This document shows, piece after piece, positions 29,188 through 38,729 of a DNA stretch of 64,000 bases. A program made the translations under genes and the position numbers. Position 1 is the first letter of the stretch. The number at the start of each line of letters is the position of its first letter. Source of the stretch: Candidatus Poribacteria bacterium (GTDB lineage Bacteria > Poribacteria > WGA-4E > UBA9662); contig JASMLX010000013.1 of assembly GCA_030748495.1 (NCBI GenBank), positions 1-64,000 on the forward strand, written 5' to 3'. The notes below the pieces were generated by a model. It was not told where the DNA came from. It saw only the letters and a list, made by a program, of their open reading frames with translations, and did no database searches.

Positions 29188-29216
29188 TTGACAGCCTTTT
29201 CTTTGTCACTTATAAA
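29188..29216 (+). promoter_or_regulatory. Proximal strong promoter of the outer-membrane lipoprotein gene
   Basis: TTGACA (29188-29193), 17-base spacer, TATAAA (29211-29216). This is near consensus. Transcription would start near 29223, about 55 bases before the ATG. Confidence 0.8.
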
Positions 29217-29278
29217 TAATAAAATAGATAGAAGAGAATCGTTATTTCATTCCCTCAAGGAGGAGAACAAGTAGACTA

Positions 29279-32200
29279 ATGAGTGTACCTAAGCATTCTT
29301 TCTTTAATGGATTGCTTGCTGTAGTGGGAGCCGTTGGGCTGATCTTCCTGTACGGCTGTGCAGGGGGGCCACAAAGTCTCGGCCCGCAAGAACCACTACT
29401 GCAAACGATCGAAGGCCAAGCCAAATTTTCTGCTCGATTCCAGTTGGAAGAAGAACCGCAATTCTTCTACGACCTATTCGGTAAGGAGCTTTTGGAAGGT
29501 AACGAAGTATATAACTATCGTGAGATGAAAGAGTTCGACCAAAACGGAGAACTCGTCATCGGTTGGACAGGTCAATTAGATAGTGAGCGTTTCAGTGCTC
29601 AATTAGACCGAACTGTCCTCACGGAAGATAGTTTCAAAGGAAGGCACGTTGAATTCGCAATCGGTGACGATATGCGGATCAAACCTTCGACCCTTTTCCC
29701 CAACCGCTATATCATTTACAAAACAGAATTTGATGGTTTTCGTTGGGATTTGTCGTTCTCGCAGGAGCGTCACCTCTTTACCCTTCTAAACTCCCGTATT
29801 TCAAACCCGGTCAAACTGTCGGATGCTGCAGCCAACCTAGCACCGACCTTGGGTCGTCGAAATGGTTTGAATGAAGATGCTGGCATGCGCCACATTGAAA
29901 ATGCACGTCTCGTTGGATTCCGGGCACAAGGTCTATTAGGGGATGTTTTCCGAGTTGGTGTTACCTACATCAACCTACATAAAGAACACCCCGAACGGGT
30001 CGAAAATCCGATGGGGGGTACTGTTGCCAACACGCCGCCAGAGCAGATTGTGGTTGTATTCCGTGACGACTCACCTGAAGACAACCACCCGGCTGTCTTT
30101 AGTGCTTTCGACCCCACAAAACATAGTGAATTCATTAAAGGTGGTGTTGGGGCCGCAGTCAAGTCCATCAAGGTTACTGTTACTACTCAGGAGATGGAAG
30201 AACCAGAACCGCTGACCGAAGATGAAATTAAAGAAGGTAAGCGCCCACCTAAACCAACTGCCAAGGCTGCAGAAACGCTCCCTGCTATCGAGGCCGACCT
30301 CAGTGAGATCGTTCCCGTTGCCGGCAGCAAAGTCGTTGAAAATACTGGCGATTGGAAGTTAGTCGAAGGATTCGACATGATGGCCTATGTATTCGATTTC
30401 GCTAAAAATGATATCGATATCCATACTGTCAAAAACGTCGAATTTGAAATGGAAGTGGCAGGGGACTACAACATCGTGGTTCAAGGCTTTAGTAAAGCCA
30501 ACATGAACGCAGATGACCCAATGCTGGCTGAGTGGATTAAAACGGCTGATGGCCATCTCGATATGCCCTATCGAGATGTAATTCAAGCACCGGGCAACTA
30601 CGGTCAAACTAGTGCCTATCAAGATGACCGGGAGGGCCAGCACCAAAACCCAGATAAATGGGGAACGAAAAAGATTCGCTATACGTTCGGTGCAGCCCGT
30701 GCGGCTACGCTTTACGGCATCGACCTAGAGGGTACTGTCAAAAATGTTTTTATCCGCGCTCACTACTCGGTTAACGGTAAGCACAAACAGTATCCGACCG
30801 TATCCAAAAACAAAATTGGATTTAGCCGCTTGGCTGTTGGTGCTGAGGAGGAGACGGACCCTGGATTTGGTGCCAACGTCAGTAAGGACCCCAAAACAGG
30901 TCACGTTGTTGACGCTAATGGAAACCGTACCTATGCCGACACGGACGGTGAAAAATTTGAAGCTTTCTTAGGTGGAGAACCATCTGATGAGGGTGAATTG
31001 AAGCGTGAGACAGCTTGGTTTGTCAACCTGAAGCAACGTTTTGAAGTGGCGCAAAGGCCGCTTTATCTGGAGCAGACGGTTTTTCATGTTGACCCAGGTT
31101 ATACAACCACCTATAAAAACTTTGGTGCTAGTACTGACCGAGACCAACCTTATTCGCTACCGAGAACCCCAGAGTCGGGGTCAGAATTCGATCCGTATGA
31201 TGAAATCAACTATATGCTGATCGAAGATGATGACGACGACGATGACTGGCCAGACGATATCGACTTTGATGGCGTTTTGCCACAAGCCGATGACCGAGAT
31301 CAAAACGGTATTTTGGACTACCAGGAAGATTTCTTGGTCTTTGAAGCCGACCCTCCCATTTTTGATGATTTAATTGACATGAACAACAATGGAATCATCG
31401 ACTCCCTGGAAGACGACTATGAGCCAGAATACGAGTATGGGATTAATCGTAAAGGTTGGCATCTAACAGCCAGTTATGATCTTCTCGACAATTTAACCTT
31501 TCAAGCAGGCTGGTTAAACGAGAACGAGGTTTCCAGTGCACGTCGAAATAACAACAAGTATCTGCATATCAGCTACCAGCGGGATATTCCATCTTTCGGG
31601 ACAATTCTGTTCCAGAACCGATTTATCCGTGTTAGGGACGATATTCCAGATTACTCGATTACGCTGTTTATCGGTGGTCAGGAAGCTGAAAGTGTGCAAG
31701 ATGAACTCGATTACTATAACGCCCGGGTCAACACCTCGACGTTACAGTTCCTGTTTACTCAGATCCCAGGCTTAACACTGGAAACTAAATTCCTGATTCG
31801 TATCCAAAAACAGTTTGGTCCAGAGGATAATAAAGCTATTACGTTGGATCTGGAAGACACGGAGCGTAACGAGCGTACTGATTTCATGGTGCCAATCGAG
31901 CAGGTCCGTGCGGATGGTGACAAGCGAGCTTCTACTATCTATCCTGACATGGGGCAGAACCCGGTCAAGCTAGAAGGGGGCAAAGTTGCCGCCAATGCCG
32001 ATCCTGATGGAACGGGTTTAGATCACAACAAAGACAACTGGAAACCACGTCGTTATGACAGTAAAACGGCGCGAACTCAGGTCACTATTCTGAAAGCCAA
32101 GTATGAGATTGCGTTAGGTGATCTGCCGGGCTTCGATAGAGTTGGTGAAGATCTAACCGTATCGCCGATGGTCAAGTTCATCTGGGACAAAGCGTTTGAC

Positions 32201-32668
32201 CGGAGAGCAGAGGAAATCCCGAAAGCGCTGAATCCCAAAGTCTATGTTCCGACAGATCCGGATCCAGTGGAATACTTACGGTATAATCGGAAAAGTCGTG
32301 AAGATATCAAAGGGTTCCGAGTTGACTATCAGTTCTCCCAAAGAATGAATGTCATCGCAGGTTACCAGAATCGGAAATTCACCAACCGAGACGAAAACTT
32401 CAAGAATTTCTTGGCTAAATTCCCGGAAGATGAACCGATTCCGTTGCTCTATCGGAAACACCTGAGAACGCGAATTCTTGAACTCCAAGCTATTAACCGC
32501 GGTGAATGGCTTGGGTTTAATATTGTTGTTCTGGCCGGTTTCAGGAGAACGACGATTATGTGGACCCCTGACGATGGCGAAACGAAGTTCTTTGACGACG
32601 AGAACAAGGAGACGTCTGTCAAGAGCCGCAGTAACACCACCTTCGTCAGAGCGATGATGGGCTTCTAG
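29279..32668 (+). CDS. Large lipoprotein with probable outer-membrane beta-barrel
   Basis: The 1,129-residue protein starts at an ATG 13 bases after a strong AAGGAGGAG. Residues 1-27 form a lipoprotein signal (IFLYGC, cysteine at 27). The first 600 residues contain Ig-like and jelly-roll-like strand patterns. Residues about 649-720 are very acidic, with an Asp run and DQNGILDYQED / DMNNNGIIDSLED repeats typical of calcium-binding dockerin or thrombospondin-type-3 loops. The last 410 residues alternate aromatic and polar residues (LTFQAGWL, LHISYQRDIPSFG, FNIVVLAGFRR) and end in Phe, as outer-membrane barrels do. I infer a surface-facing outer-membrane protein. Tandem near-consensus promoters and a strong ribosome-binding site point to high expression. 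A Rho-independent terminator follows. ExbB/ExbD genes lie directly downstream, but no TonB box is evident. Confidence 0.8.
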   Translation: MSVPKHSFFNGLLAVVGAVGLIFLYGCAGGPQSLGPQEPLLQTIEGQAKFSARFQLEEEPQFFYDLFGKELLEGNEVYNYREMKEFDQNGELVIGWTGQLDSERFSAQLDRTVLTEDSFKGRHVEFAIGDDMRIKPSTLFPNRYIIYKTEFDGFRWDLSFSQERHLFTLLNSRISNPVKLSDAAANLAPTLGRRNGLNEDAGMRHIENARLVGFRAQGLLGDVFRVGVTYINLHKEHPERVENPMGGTVANTPPEQIVVVFRDDSPEDNHPAVFSAFDPTKHSEFIKGGVGAAVKSIKVTVTTQEMEEPEPLTEDEIKEGKRPPKPTAKAAETLPAIEADLSEIVPVAGSKVVENTGDWKLVEGFDMMAYVFDFAKNDIDIHTVKNVEFEMEVAGDYNIVVQGFSKANMNADDPMLAEWIKTADGHLDMPYRDVIQAPGNYGQTSAYQDDREGQHQNPDKWGTKKIRYTFGAARAATLYGIDLEGTVKNVFIRAHYSVNGKHKQYPTVSKNKIGFSRLAVGAEEETDPGFGANVSKDPKTGHVVDANGNRTYADTDGEKFEAFLGGEPSDEGELKRETAWFVNLKQRFEVAQRPLYLEQTVFHVDPGYTTTYKNFGASTDRDQPYSLPRTPESGSEFDPYDEINYMLIEDDDDDDDWPDDIDFDGVLPQADDRDQNGILDYQEDFLVFEADPPIFDDLIDMNNNGIIDSLEDDYEPEYEYGINRKGWHLTASYDLLDNLTFQAGWLNENEVSSARRNNNKYLHISYQRDIPSFGTILFQNRFIRVRDDIPDYSITLFIGGQEAESVQDELDYYNARVNTSTLQFLFTQIPGLTLETKFLIRIQKQFGPEDNKAITLDLEDTERNERTDFMVPIEQVRADGDKRASTIYPDMGQNPVKLEGGKVAANADPDGTGLDHNKDNWKPRRYDSKTARTQVTILKAKYEIALGDLPGFDRVGEDLTVSPMVKFIWDKAFDRRAEEIPKALNPKVYVPTDPDPVEYLRYNRKSREDIKGFRVDYQFSQRMNVIAGYQNRKFTNRDENFKNFLAKFPEDEPIPLLYRKHLRTRILELQAINRGEWLGFNIVVLAGFRRTTIMWTPDDGETKFFDDENKETSVKSRSNTTFVRAMMGF

Positions 32669-32685
32669 GATTTTCCAAATTTTAT

Positions 32686-32730
32686 AGCTCTCCTCTCCTG
32701 AAAATAGGGGGGAGAGCTTTCTTGTTTCTT
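32686..32730 (+). terminator. Rho-independent terminator
   Basis: AGCTCTCC (32686-32693) pairs with GGAGAGCT (32711-32718) around a loop that can pair further, followed by a T-rich stretch to 32730. It closes the lipoprotein transcript before exbB. Confidence 0.8.
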
Positions 32731-32828
32731 TCTGATTTTGGATCGAAACTTCAGGGTGGTTCTGGGGTTTCTACTAATACCAAGAAAATTGTAATTCCGA
32801 ATAATTGATTCCATTTAGGAGAGGATAT

Positions 32829-33818
32829 ATGAAACGTGTGAGTTTGATACTCGCTTTGTCGATGTTTATTTTTGTTGCCTTGAGCACAGCTCAAGACTCT
32901 ACCACGGGGGTCGTTCGAGGACAGGTTGTCGATACCACTAGCCAAAGAAATCCCGTAGCTGGGGTTAATGTCGTTATCGCTGGCACTCAAGGTGACGAAT
33001 ACACCTCCACAACGGATGATGCCGGTACATACCGTCTAGAAAATGTCAAAGCAGGTCGATATCTGTTTTCAATCACCAAAGCTAAGTACGGAGAGCGAAG
33101 AGGTTTTAAGGCCGTCACGGTTATCGCTGGCGGAGACCACTTCCAAGATCTGAAAATTACTAGAAAAGATACAGTTGTTACTTTCTTTAGTAAGTTTGGT
33201 TTTATCTTTTGGCCACTCCTCGCCTGCTCTGTTGTAGCAATTACCTTTATTATCGAACGCCTGATCAGTTTCTTAGGAAGTAATAGTGCAACGATTCCAT
33301 TTGACCAATTGTTGGCTAGCGTCAGCGATTCCGTCCGGAACGGTAATACCATGGAAGCCGTCTCAACCTGTGAAGAAGCTGGCGGTCCGGTGGCCCATGT
33401 TCTGAAAGGTGGTTTATTACACTTCAGCCAAGCACAGGTAGAAGATCGAGAAGTATCGAAAGAAGAGATCATGGAGAGCTTCGCTGAAGCAGGTTTAACC
33501 GAGATCCCGGAGCTTGAATCTAACCTCGTAGTTTTGAGTACGATCGCTGTTATCTCTCCCCTGTTTGGACTTCTCGGAACTGTAACAGGTATGATTAACG
33601 CATTTACAACAATCGCACTTGAAGGTACCGGTGACCCGCAAGAACTGGCTGGTGGTATTTCTCAGGCGCTCTTGACAACCGCCGGTGGTTTGACAATTGC
33701 GATTCCATGTCTGGTCGGCTATAATGCTTTTGATGCCGCTGTAAATCGAAAAGTGAATCAGATCGAGATTGCGTCGGCTGAGGTTGTAACAACATTGATA
33801 GCAGGTCAGAGCAAGTAG
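32829..33818 (+). CDS. exbB: MotA/TolQ/ExbB proton channel fused to N-terminal regulatory-like beta-sandwich
   Basis: The ATG at 32829 is preceded by AGGAGAGG (32817-32824), so I reject the upstream in-frame TTG at 32805; the product is 329 residues. Residues 1-22 are a signal peptide. Residues about 28-112 match the carboxypeptidase-regulatory-like fold (VRGQVVDT, VAGVNVVIAGT, TTDDAGTYRLENVKAGRY). From about 125 come the three helices of the ExbB/TolQ family (FIFWPLLACSVVAITFIIERL, LSTIAVISPLFGLLGTVTGMI, ALLTTAGGLTIAIPCLVGY). With ExbD it would form the proton-driven motor powering outer-membrane transport or TolA-type work. Standard ExbB lacks the N-terminal domain, which here would project into the periplasm. 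Two exbD genes follow. Confidence 0.88.
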   Translation: MKRVSLILALSMFIFVALSTAQDSTTGVVRGQVVDTTSQRNPVAGVNVVIAGTQGDEYTSTTDDAGTYRLENVKAGRYLFSITKAKYGERRGFKAVTVIAGGDHFQDLKITRKDTVVTFFSKFGFIFWPLLACSVVAITFIIERLISFLGSNSATIPFDQLLASVSDSVRNGNTMEAVSTCEEAGGPVAHVLKGGLLHFSQAQVEDREVSKEEIMESFAEAGLTEIPELESNLVVLSTIAVISPLFGLLGTVTGMINAFTTIALEGTGDPQELAGGISQALLTTAGGLTIAIPCLVGYNAFDAAVNRKVNQIEIASAEVVTTLIAGQSK

Positions 33819-33885
33819 AAGGTGTAGCGTACGGGGATTTTAAAAGAGGGTACTTCTCTCTTTTTCAGATCCAGGGAATGAGAAA

Positions 33886-34311
33886 ATGCAAGCAAAAAAA
33901 CAAATGAGGAAATCAAAAAAAGGTGTTGAGTTGGACATGGCTCCCATGATCGACTGCGTATTCCTGCTTTTGATTTTCTTTATGGTTGCGACGACCTTCG
34001 CACCGATGCCTGGTCTGCGCGTGCAGTTACCACCGCCTGGTAAGCCGAACCCGAACAAGCCGAAAGGGTTGATCATTCGAATTGCGAACCCGGAGCCAGG
34101 GCAATTTCAAGGTGTCATGATGTTGAATGAAGATGTCGTTCAGTTTGAGAATATGTTTGACATGCTGGTCAATAAGCCCGACGAGGTGAAGAGCATGCTA
34201 ATCATTCAGTCAGAGCGTGACGTCATGCATGAGCAGATTATCCGGATAATGGATATTAGCAAGCAGTCAGGTATTGACAAAATTGGTTTTGCGGTGGTTG
34301 CGAGAGAGTAA
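33886..34311 (+). CDS. exbD: ExbD/TolR family protein, first copy
   Basis: The 141-residue protein has the ExbD/TolR plan: a short basic cytoplasmic start, one membrane helix beginning MAPMIDCVFLLLIFFMV with the proton-relay Asp at residue 23, and a periplasmic domain of about 95 residues beginning with a Pro-rich stretch (PPPGKPNPNKPKG). It partners the ExbB-like channel 67 bases upstream. A second exbD starts 30 bases downstream. Start choice is supported by the fixed distance to the membrane helix, shared with the second copy. Confidence 0.9.
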   Translation: MQAKKQMRKSKKGVELDMAPMIDCVFLLLIFFMVATTFAPMPGLRVQLPPPGKPNPNKPKGLIIRIANPEPGQFQGVMMLNEDVVQFENMFDMLVNKPDEVKSMLIIQSERDVMHEQIIRIMDISKQSGIDKIGFAVVARE

Positions 34312-34341
34312 TCTCCGTATAAAGAAAAGGATATATGTAAT

Positions 34342-34758
34342 ATGGCATTTCTTGAAGGTAGGAGATCGAAGGATAGAGATACAGGGTTGCAAATGGCTCC
34401 CATGATCGACTGTGTGTTTCTCCTTTTGATTTTCTTCATGGTGACAGCAATTATGAAAGTTGAACCCAACTTCACTGTAACCTTGCCTCGATCTGATACC
34501 CAGCATGAGTTTCCCCGAAAGAAGTTTAACGTTTTTATCGGGCAGAATGATGAAATCTCAGTTGACGATCAGGTATTTAATCTAGATAGTATGGAGCGGT
34601 TTTTAGCTTCTCATAAAGATCATATTAGCACGTTGATTATCAAAGGGGATAAGTATGCTAGACACGGTACCGTCATTGATGTTATGGAGCGTGCTAAGTT
34701 ACAACTTGATAAAGAGGATGGTCAAGAAATCGCACTAGCGGTCAGGGAAGAACTTTAA
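34342..34758 (+). CDS. exbD: ExbD/TolR family protein, second copy
   Basis: The 138-residue protein is a paralogue of the preceding gene: the membrane helix again begins MAPMIDCVFLLLIFFMV with Asp23, and the DNA of this helix is very similar between the two. The periplasmic domains differ. Paired ExbD subunits beside one ExbB are common in systems that may use heteromeric motor stalks. A perfect terminator follows at 34790, making exbB-exbD-exbD a closed transcription unit. Confidence 0.9.
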   Translation: MAFLEGRRSKDRDTGLQMAPMIDCVFLLLIFFMVTAIMKVEPNFTVTLPRSDTQHEFPRKKFNVFIGQNDEISVDDQVFNLDSMERFLASHKDHISTLIIKGDKYARHGTVIDVMERAKLQLDKEDGQEIALAVREEL

Positions 34759-34783
34759 ATCTAGCATACCGCACACAGTTTAT

Positions 34784-34819
34784 AAAAAAGGCAGCAAACA
34801 ATTGTTTGCTGCCTTTTTT
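34784..34819 (+). terminator. Rho-independent terminator with perfect palindrome
   Basis: A 24-base perfect palindrome (34790-34813; arms GGCAGCAAACAA and TTGTTTGCTGCC) is flanked by A's before and T's after (34814-34819). It can act in both directions and ends the exbB-exbD-exbD unit. Confidence 0.95.
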
Positions 34820-34859
34820 AGTTTTTAGAAATAACCGTAGGATTTAATTAGAGGGACCG

Positions 34860-37800
34860 ATGATTCGGAAGTATTTGGGGATTACATTTGTCTTTTTTTT
34901 CGTTTTTTTACTTAGGCCTTTAGGGCAAAACGACGACAATCTTGACCCATATAGTCAATTCAAGGAATTTTTCCCAAAATTAGAGCCAGGACAAAGCCCA
35001 CCTGTACAAGAGCAAGAGCAAGAGCAAATAGATTCTAAAGATGCCGAAGATTTAGATCAACCAAAAACTGAAATTGAAGAAGATAAGACTATAGAAAAAG
35101 AGGTTACCGAAGAAGAAGTAGAAGAAAAAGACAAAAGAGATCTCCTTCTGAAACCTGAAGGAGCAAAAAGCCAACGGTTTGGCTATCACTATTTTGAAGG
35201 GGCCAGAAAGCGAATTTTAGCCCTAGAAAGTTCACTCCAAAGGAAAGGTGTACCGCAATCTCAGATTCAAGACGCTATCAGTGGTTTTGTAGGGCCGATA
35301 GAAATGATACAAGGTAACGTCAACGCCCTTGTGCCTCATAATCGTATCTTGCGTCCTGGAGATAATTTGAGCCTAATTTCTTGGAGTGATCAGACGCCGT
35401 TAAGCAGACGCCAAATGATCGTAGATTCACAGGGTTACGTCGTTTTACCGGAGGTTGGTAAGCTAGTTGTTCGAGGAATGACCTTGGCTCGTTTTGAAGA
35501 GGTCGCCCAAGAAGCGCTATCCCGCAAACAATTCACTGATTTACAAGTGATTGTTACCCTTTCTGAGTTGCACACCATACAGGTGTTTATTACAGGTTGG
35601 GTATTCCGTCCAGGTAGCTATGCCACCAGTAGTGTGACCACCCTTTTTAATGCTCTTTATCTAAGCGGAGGACCAAGCGAGGATGGTGCATTGAGAGAAA
35701 TTCGCCTGCTACGTAATGGCGAAACTACGACTGTCGATTTTTACAAGTATTTAATGGAAGGAGACTCTAGTCAGGATATTCCCTTGTTACCTGGTGATAC
35801 GATCTATATTGCGCCTGTTAATAAGCTGGTGGATGTGGCAGGAGAAGTTCGTCGGCCAGGTATCTACGAGATGTCACCTGACGAAAATTTTGAAGATCTA
35901 CTCAAAATGGCGGGAGGAGTTCAACCAACGGGTTTTGCCAAGCGGATTCAAATCGATACCGTTTTGCCAAACCAGGAGCGTATTTTGCGTGAAGTTCAAC
36001 TGTCAATAGACCAAAATCCACCCGTTTATAACGGCGATAAGGTTCAGGTATTGCCAATTCGGGATGAAGTGTTGAATATCGTTCATCTTGAAGGCTTGGT
36101 TAAACGACCTGACATTTACGAATTAAAACAAGGGATGAGCATCTCAGATCTAATCCAGAGAGCAGAGGGGTTGAAAGGCGAGGCGCATCTTGAACGTGCA
36201 GATCTATTCCGCTTAAACGAGGACGAAAAAACAACCACCCTGATCCCATTGAATTTGGAAAAAGCATTGGCGGAAGATAAGGTACACAATCTTCAACTGA
36301 AACAGCGAGACCGATTGGTTGTCTACTCAAAGTTTGAGGTCCAATGGTATCCAGACCGGATTGTCAGCGTACAAGGGGCAATAACAAAAAGTGGTCGGTA
36401 CGAAAGATCCAGCCAAATGCGCATCTCGGATCTTCTTGTGCAAGCTGGCGGTATCGACCCAACAGCGCATTTACCTGAAGCAACCCTGTTTCGCTTAAAT
36501 AAGCGACAACAGGTAGCAATCGCGATCCCGATAAATCTGGAGCTAGTCCTGCAAAAAGTGGAAAATCACGATGTCTTGCTGACTGATGGCGATACACTGT
36601 TAATCCACCGTTTCGACGAAGTTGAATGGAGCGCAGACAGAGAGGTGAGCATTTCCGGTCATGTACAACAACCGGGCGTTTATCCTCGCGTTGATGAAAT
36701 GCCCGTGTCTGATTTGCTATTTCATGCCGGTGGGTTATTGCCAAACGCTGACGATATCGCGTTACTTTTGCGCCGAAACCAGGATTGGATTGTGACCGAA
36801 AGTTTGGAGTTCAATCTCAACGACCTCTCACAAACGAGTTTGATACTAAAAGACGGAGATAATCTAATCGTTTATACAAAGAATGAGAGGAAGTGGCAAG
36901 CTCCACGTGATGTCACCATTTCCGGAGCCGTTCAAAGACCGGGGATCTATGAGAGAGTTGATGAGATGCGGGTAAGTGATCTTTTATTTCGTGCTGGCGG
37001 GGTATTACCAAACGCTTATCTTGATCGCGTCAACCTACAGCGATTTCTGCCAGATCAAGAACGGACTCAGCTCATTACCGTCAATTTACAACAGATCCAT
37101 GACGGGATTGATGAAGCCGACCTGCTTCTACAAGATAGAGATCGCTTAATTATTTCGACTTTTCATGAGGTCTCATACTATCCAGAACCGATTGTTACGA
37201 TTTATGGGGCAGTGCAATTGCCGGGCGAGTACGATTACCAAGAGAATATGAAATTGGCCGATTTACTATTTTTGGCGGGTGGGGTATTACCGAACGCACG
37301 AAATACCGCCGAAGTTGCGCGGGCATTCGGGGCAGACCAAACACAGATTATAGAGGTCGATTTAGTTAAACTTTCTGAAGGTGATGAGAATCTGAATGTT
37401 GTACTGAATAGCAGGGATGTAGTTACAATCCCAAGTCAGCAAAATTTCCGAGAAGATCCTGTGATGGTGACAATCTCGGGGCAGGTACAGTATCCCGGTG
37501 TTTATACCATTCAGCAGCAAGATCGCTTAAGTGACTTGATCCTCCGGGCAGGCGGTTTAACTGACCATGCATTTCCCGCTGGAGCTGTCTTCACCCGGAA
37601 GGAAGAAAAGTTGATCGATCTAACACAACTGGCTGCGTTAGAGCGAACCATCAAACAAATAGAAGCAGAAAAAGAGTACGAATATATCCGTGAACTGGCC
37701 AAAAGTCAGCAAGCCACTCAACAAGGAGACGTTGCAGAAGGTCTGGAGGAAACGGTTACTTCTATGGCCCAATTTGCGACGGCCCCTGCAACAGCCCCTT

Positions 37801-38666
37801 TAGCTGCTGCAGGTCAAATTGGCAACCTGGCACAAAATCTTAACTTAGGTCAAGAACAGGTATCCGACCAAAACCCAGCGAGTATAGAGAGGCAACAACC
37901 CGTACCAGTAGTTCCGCTGAAATACCGTGACCTGACTACAACAACAATATCAGAGATAGATGTTGAATCGCGAGAGAGGTTAGCTGTAGAAGAGGAACCG
38001 AATCAAACCTCTGGTGAGGAAGAAGGAGCAATCGATCAGAGTTTAACAGACAATGAAACGTCATTAAAGAAAAAGATACAGGCTACAGGCGCCCAAACGC
38101 TTTCTGGACTCAAGACGGATCAAGATATAGTCGAGAGTGCGATTCCAACTGATGAAATTATACGTACGCCAGAGGAAACGGCACAAGTTGGTGTTCATCT
38201 GGTGACGCCTGCCCGGAAGATTGAGGCCACGATTCCCGGCCAGCGTATTTTGATCGACTTACCGGAGATCTTAGAAAAACCACATACAGGAATAGATCCA
38301 TTATTAGAAGATCAGGATGAAATCTACATCCCACAGGTACGTCAAACGGTCGTTGTCACTGGCGGCGTGTTACATCCGAGTTCTTTCATCTACCAGGAGA
38401 AGTTCAAGATGAAGGACTATATCGAAATGGCCGGCGGCTTTGCTAAAGACGCAGATGATGGTGAGGTTTACGTCCTCAAAGCTAGCGGACTCGCTTACCG
38501 TGGGAAAAAAGTTGATCAGATTGATTACGGCGATATTATTGTTGTGCCGACACAAGTAATGGTTGAGCGAATTAACGATCGTTGGGAACAGATCTTCGGT
38601 GTTGTCCGGTTGACGCTGGTGACGGTAACAACTGCATACTTGATTGGCCAATTTACTAGCCGTTGA
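34860..38666 (+). CDS. Wza-like polysaccharide export protein with nine SLBB-type domains
   Basis: The 1,268-residue protein has a signal-like N-terminus, an acidic Glu/Gln-rich linker (50-95), a polysaccharide export (Poly_export/PES) domain at about 143-235 (RILRPGDNLSLISWSDQ, VDSQGYVVLPEVGKLVVRG), then nine SLBB-like units beginning near residues 235, 320, 403, 499, 594, 682, 775, 866 and 1161, most carrying the signature G-x-V-x-x-P-G-x-Y and AGG(V/L). A low-complexity stretch of some 220 residues separates units eight and nine, and a hydrophobic helix (VVRLTLVTVTTAYLIGQF) ends the chain. Wza itself has two or three such units and is a third of this length. Family knowledge gives an outer-membrane export channel for capsule or exopolysaccharide. 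Extra units could extend a periplasmic tube. The Wzz-like gene lies 6 kb upstream. Confidence 0.88.
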   Translation: MIRKYLGITFVFFFVFLLRPLGQNDDNLDPYSQFKEFFPKLEPGQSPPVQEQEQEQIDSKDAEDLDQPKTEIEEDKTIEKEVTEEEVEEKDKRDLLLKPEGAKSQRFGYHYFEGARKRILALESSLQRKGVPQSQIQDAISGFVGPIEMIQGNVNALVPHNRILRPGDNLSLISWSDQTPLSRRQMIVDSQGYVVLPEVGKLVVRGMTLARFEEVAQEALSRKQFTDLQVIVTLSELHTIQVFITGWVFRPGSYATSSVTTLFNALYLSGGPSEDGALREIRLLRNGETTTVDFYKYLMEGDSSQDIPLLPGDTIYIAPVNKLVDVAGEVRRPGIYEMSPDENFEDLLKMAGGVQPTGFAKRIQIDTVLPNQERILREVQLSIDQNPPVYNGDKVQVLPIRDEVLNIVHLEGLVKRPDIYELKQGMSISDLIQRAEGLKGEAHLERADLFRLNEDEKTTTLIPLNLEKALAEDKVHNLQLKQRDRLVVYSKFEVQWYPDRIVSVQGAITKSGRYERSSQMRISDLLVQAGGIDPTAHLPEATLFRLNKRQQVAIAIPINLELVLQKVENHDVLLTDGDTLLIHRFDEVEWSADREVSISGHVQQPGVYPRVDEMPVSDLLFHAGGLLPNADDIALLLRRNQDWIVTESLEFNLNDLSQTSLILKDGDNLIVYTKNERKWQAPRDVTISGAVQRPGIYERVDEMRVSDLLFRAGGVLPNAYLDRVNLQRFLPDQERTQLITVNLQQIHDGIDEADLLLQDRDRLIISTFHEVSYYPEPIVTIYGAVQLPGEYDYQENMKLADLLFLAGGVLPNARNTAEVARAFGADQTQIIEVDLVKLSEGDENLNVVLNSRDVVTIPSQQNFREDPVMVTISGQVQYPGVYTIQQQDRLSDLILRAGGLTDHAFPAGAVFTRKEEKLIDLTQLAALERTIKQIEAEKEYEYIRELAKSQQATQQGDVAEGLEETVTSMAQFATAPATAPLAAAGQIGNLAQNLNLGQEQVSDQNPASIERQQPVPVVPLKYRDLTTTTISEIDVESRERLAVEEEPNQTSGEEEGAIDQSLTDNETSLKKKIQATGAQTLSGLKTDQDIVESAIPTDEIIRTPEETAQVGVHLVTPARKIEATIPGQRILIDLPEILEKPHTGIDPLLEDQDEIYIPQVRQTVVVTGGVLHPSSFIYQEKFKMKDYIEMAGGFAKDADDGEVYVLKASGLAYRGKKVDQIDYGDIIVVPTQVMVERINDRWEQIFGVVRLTLVTVTTAYLIGQFTSR

Positions 38667-38729
38667 TTTGTTCAGTACGCCACATCAAATTTTGTTTTTT
38701 GCCATAGCATAGACTTTTCTAGGACTGCC

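Larger units (their letters stand above)
28909..29278. other. Intergenic region with two promoters and a possible long leader
   Basis: These 370 bases carry two sigma-70-like promoters (listed separately), giving alternative leaders of about 310 and 55 bases to the lipoprotein gene at 29279. No terminator hairpin was found after the Wzz-like gene. Apart from the promoters I see no RNA gene or open frame. Confidence 0.6.

Noticed and set aside
29965..30646. Minus-strand frames inside the outer-membrane lipoprotein
   Set aside because: They are antisense shadows of a long gene with a clear start, promoter and lipobox.
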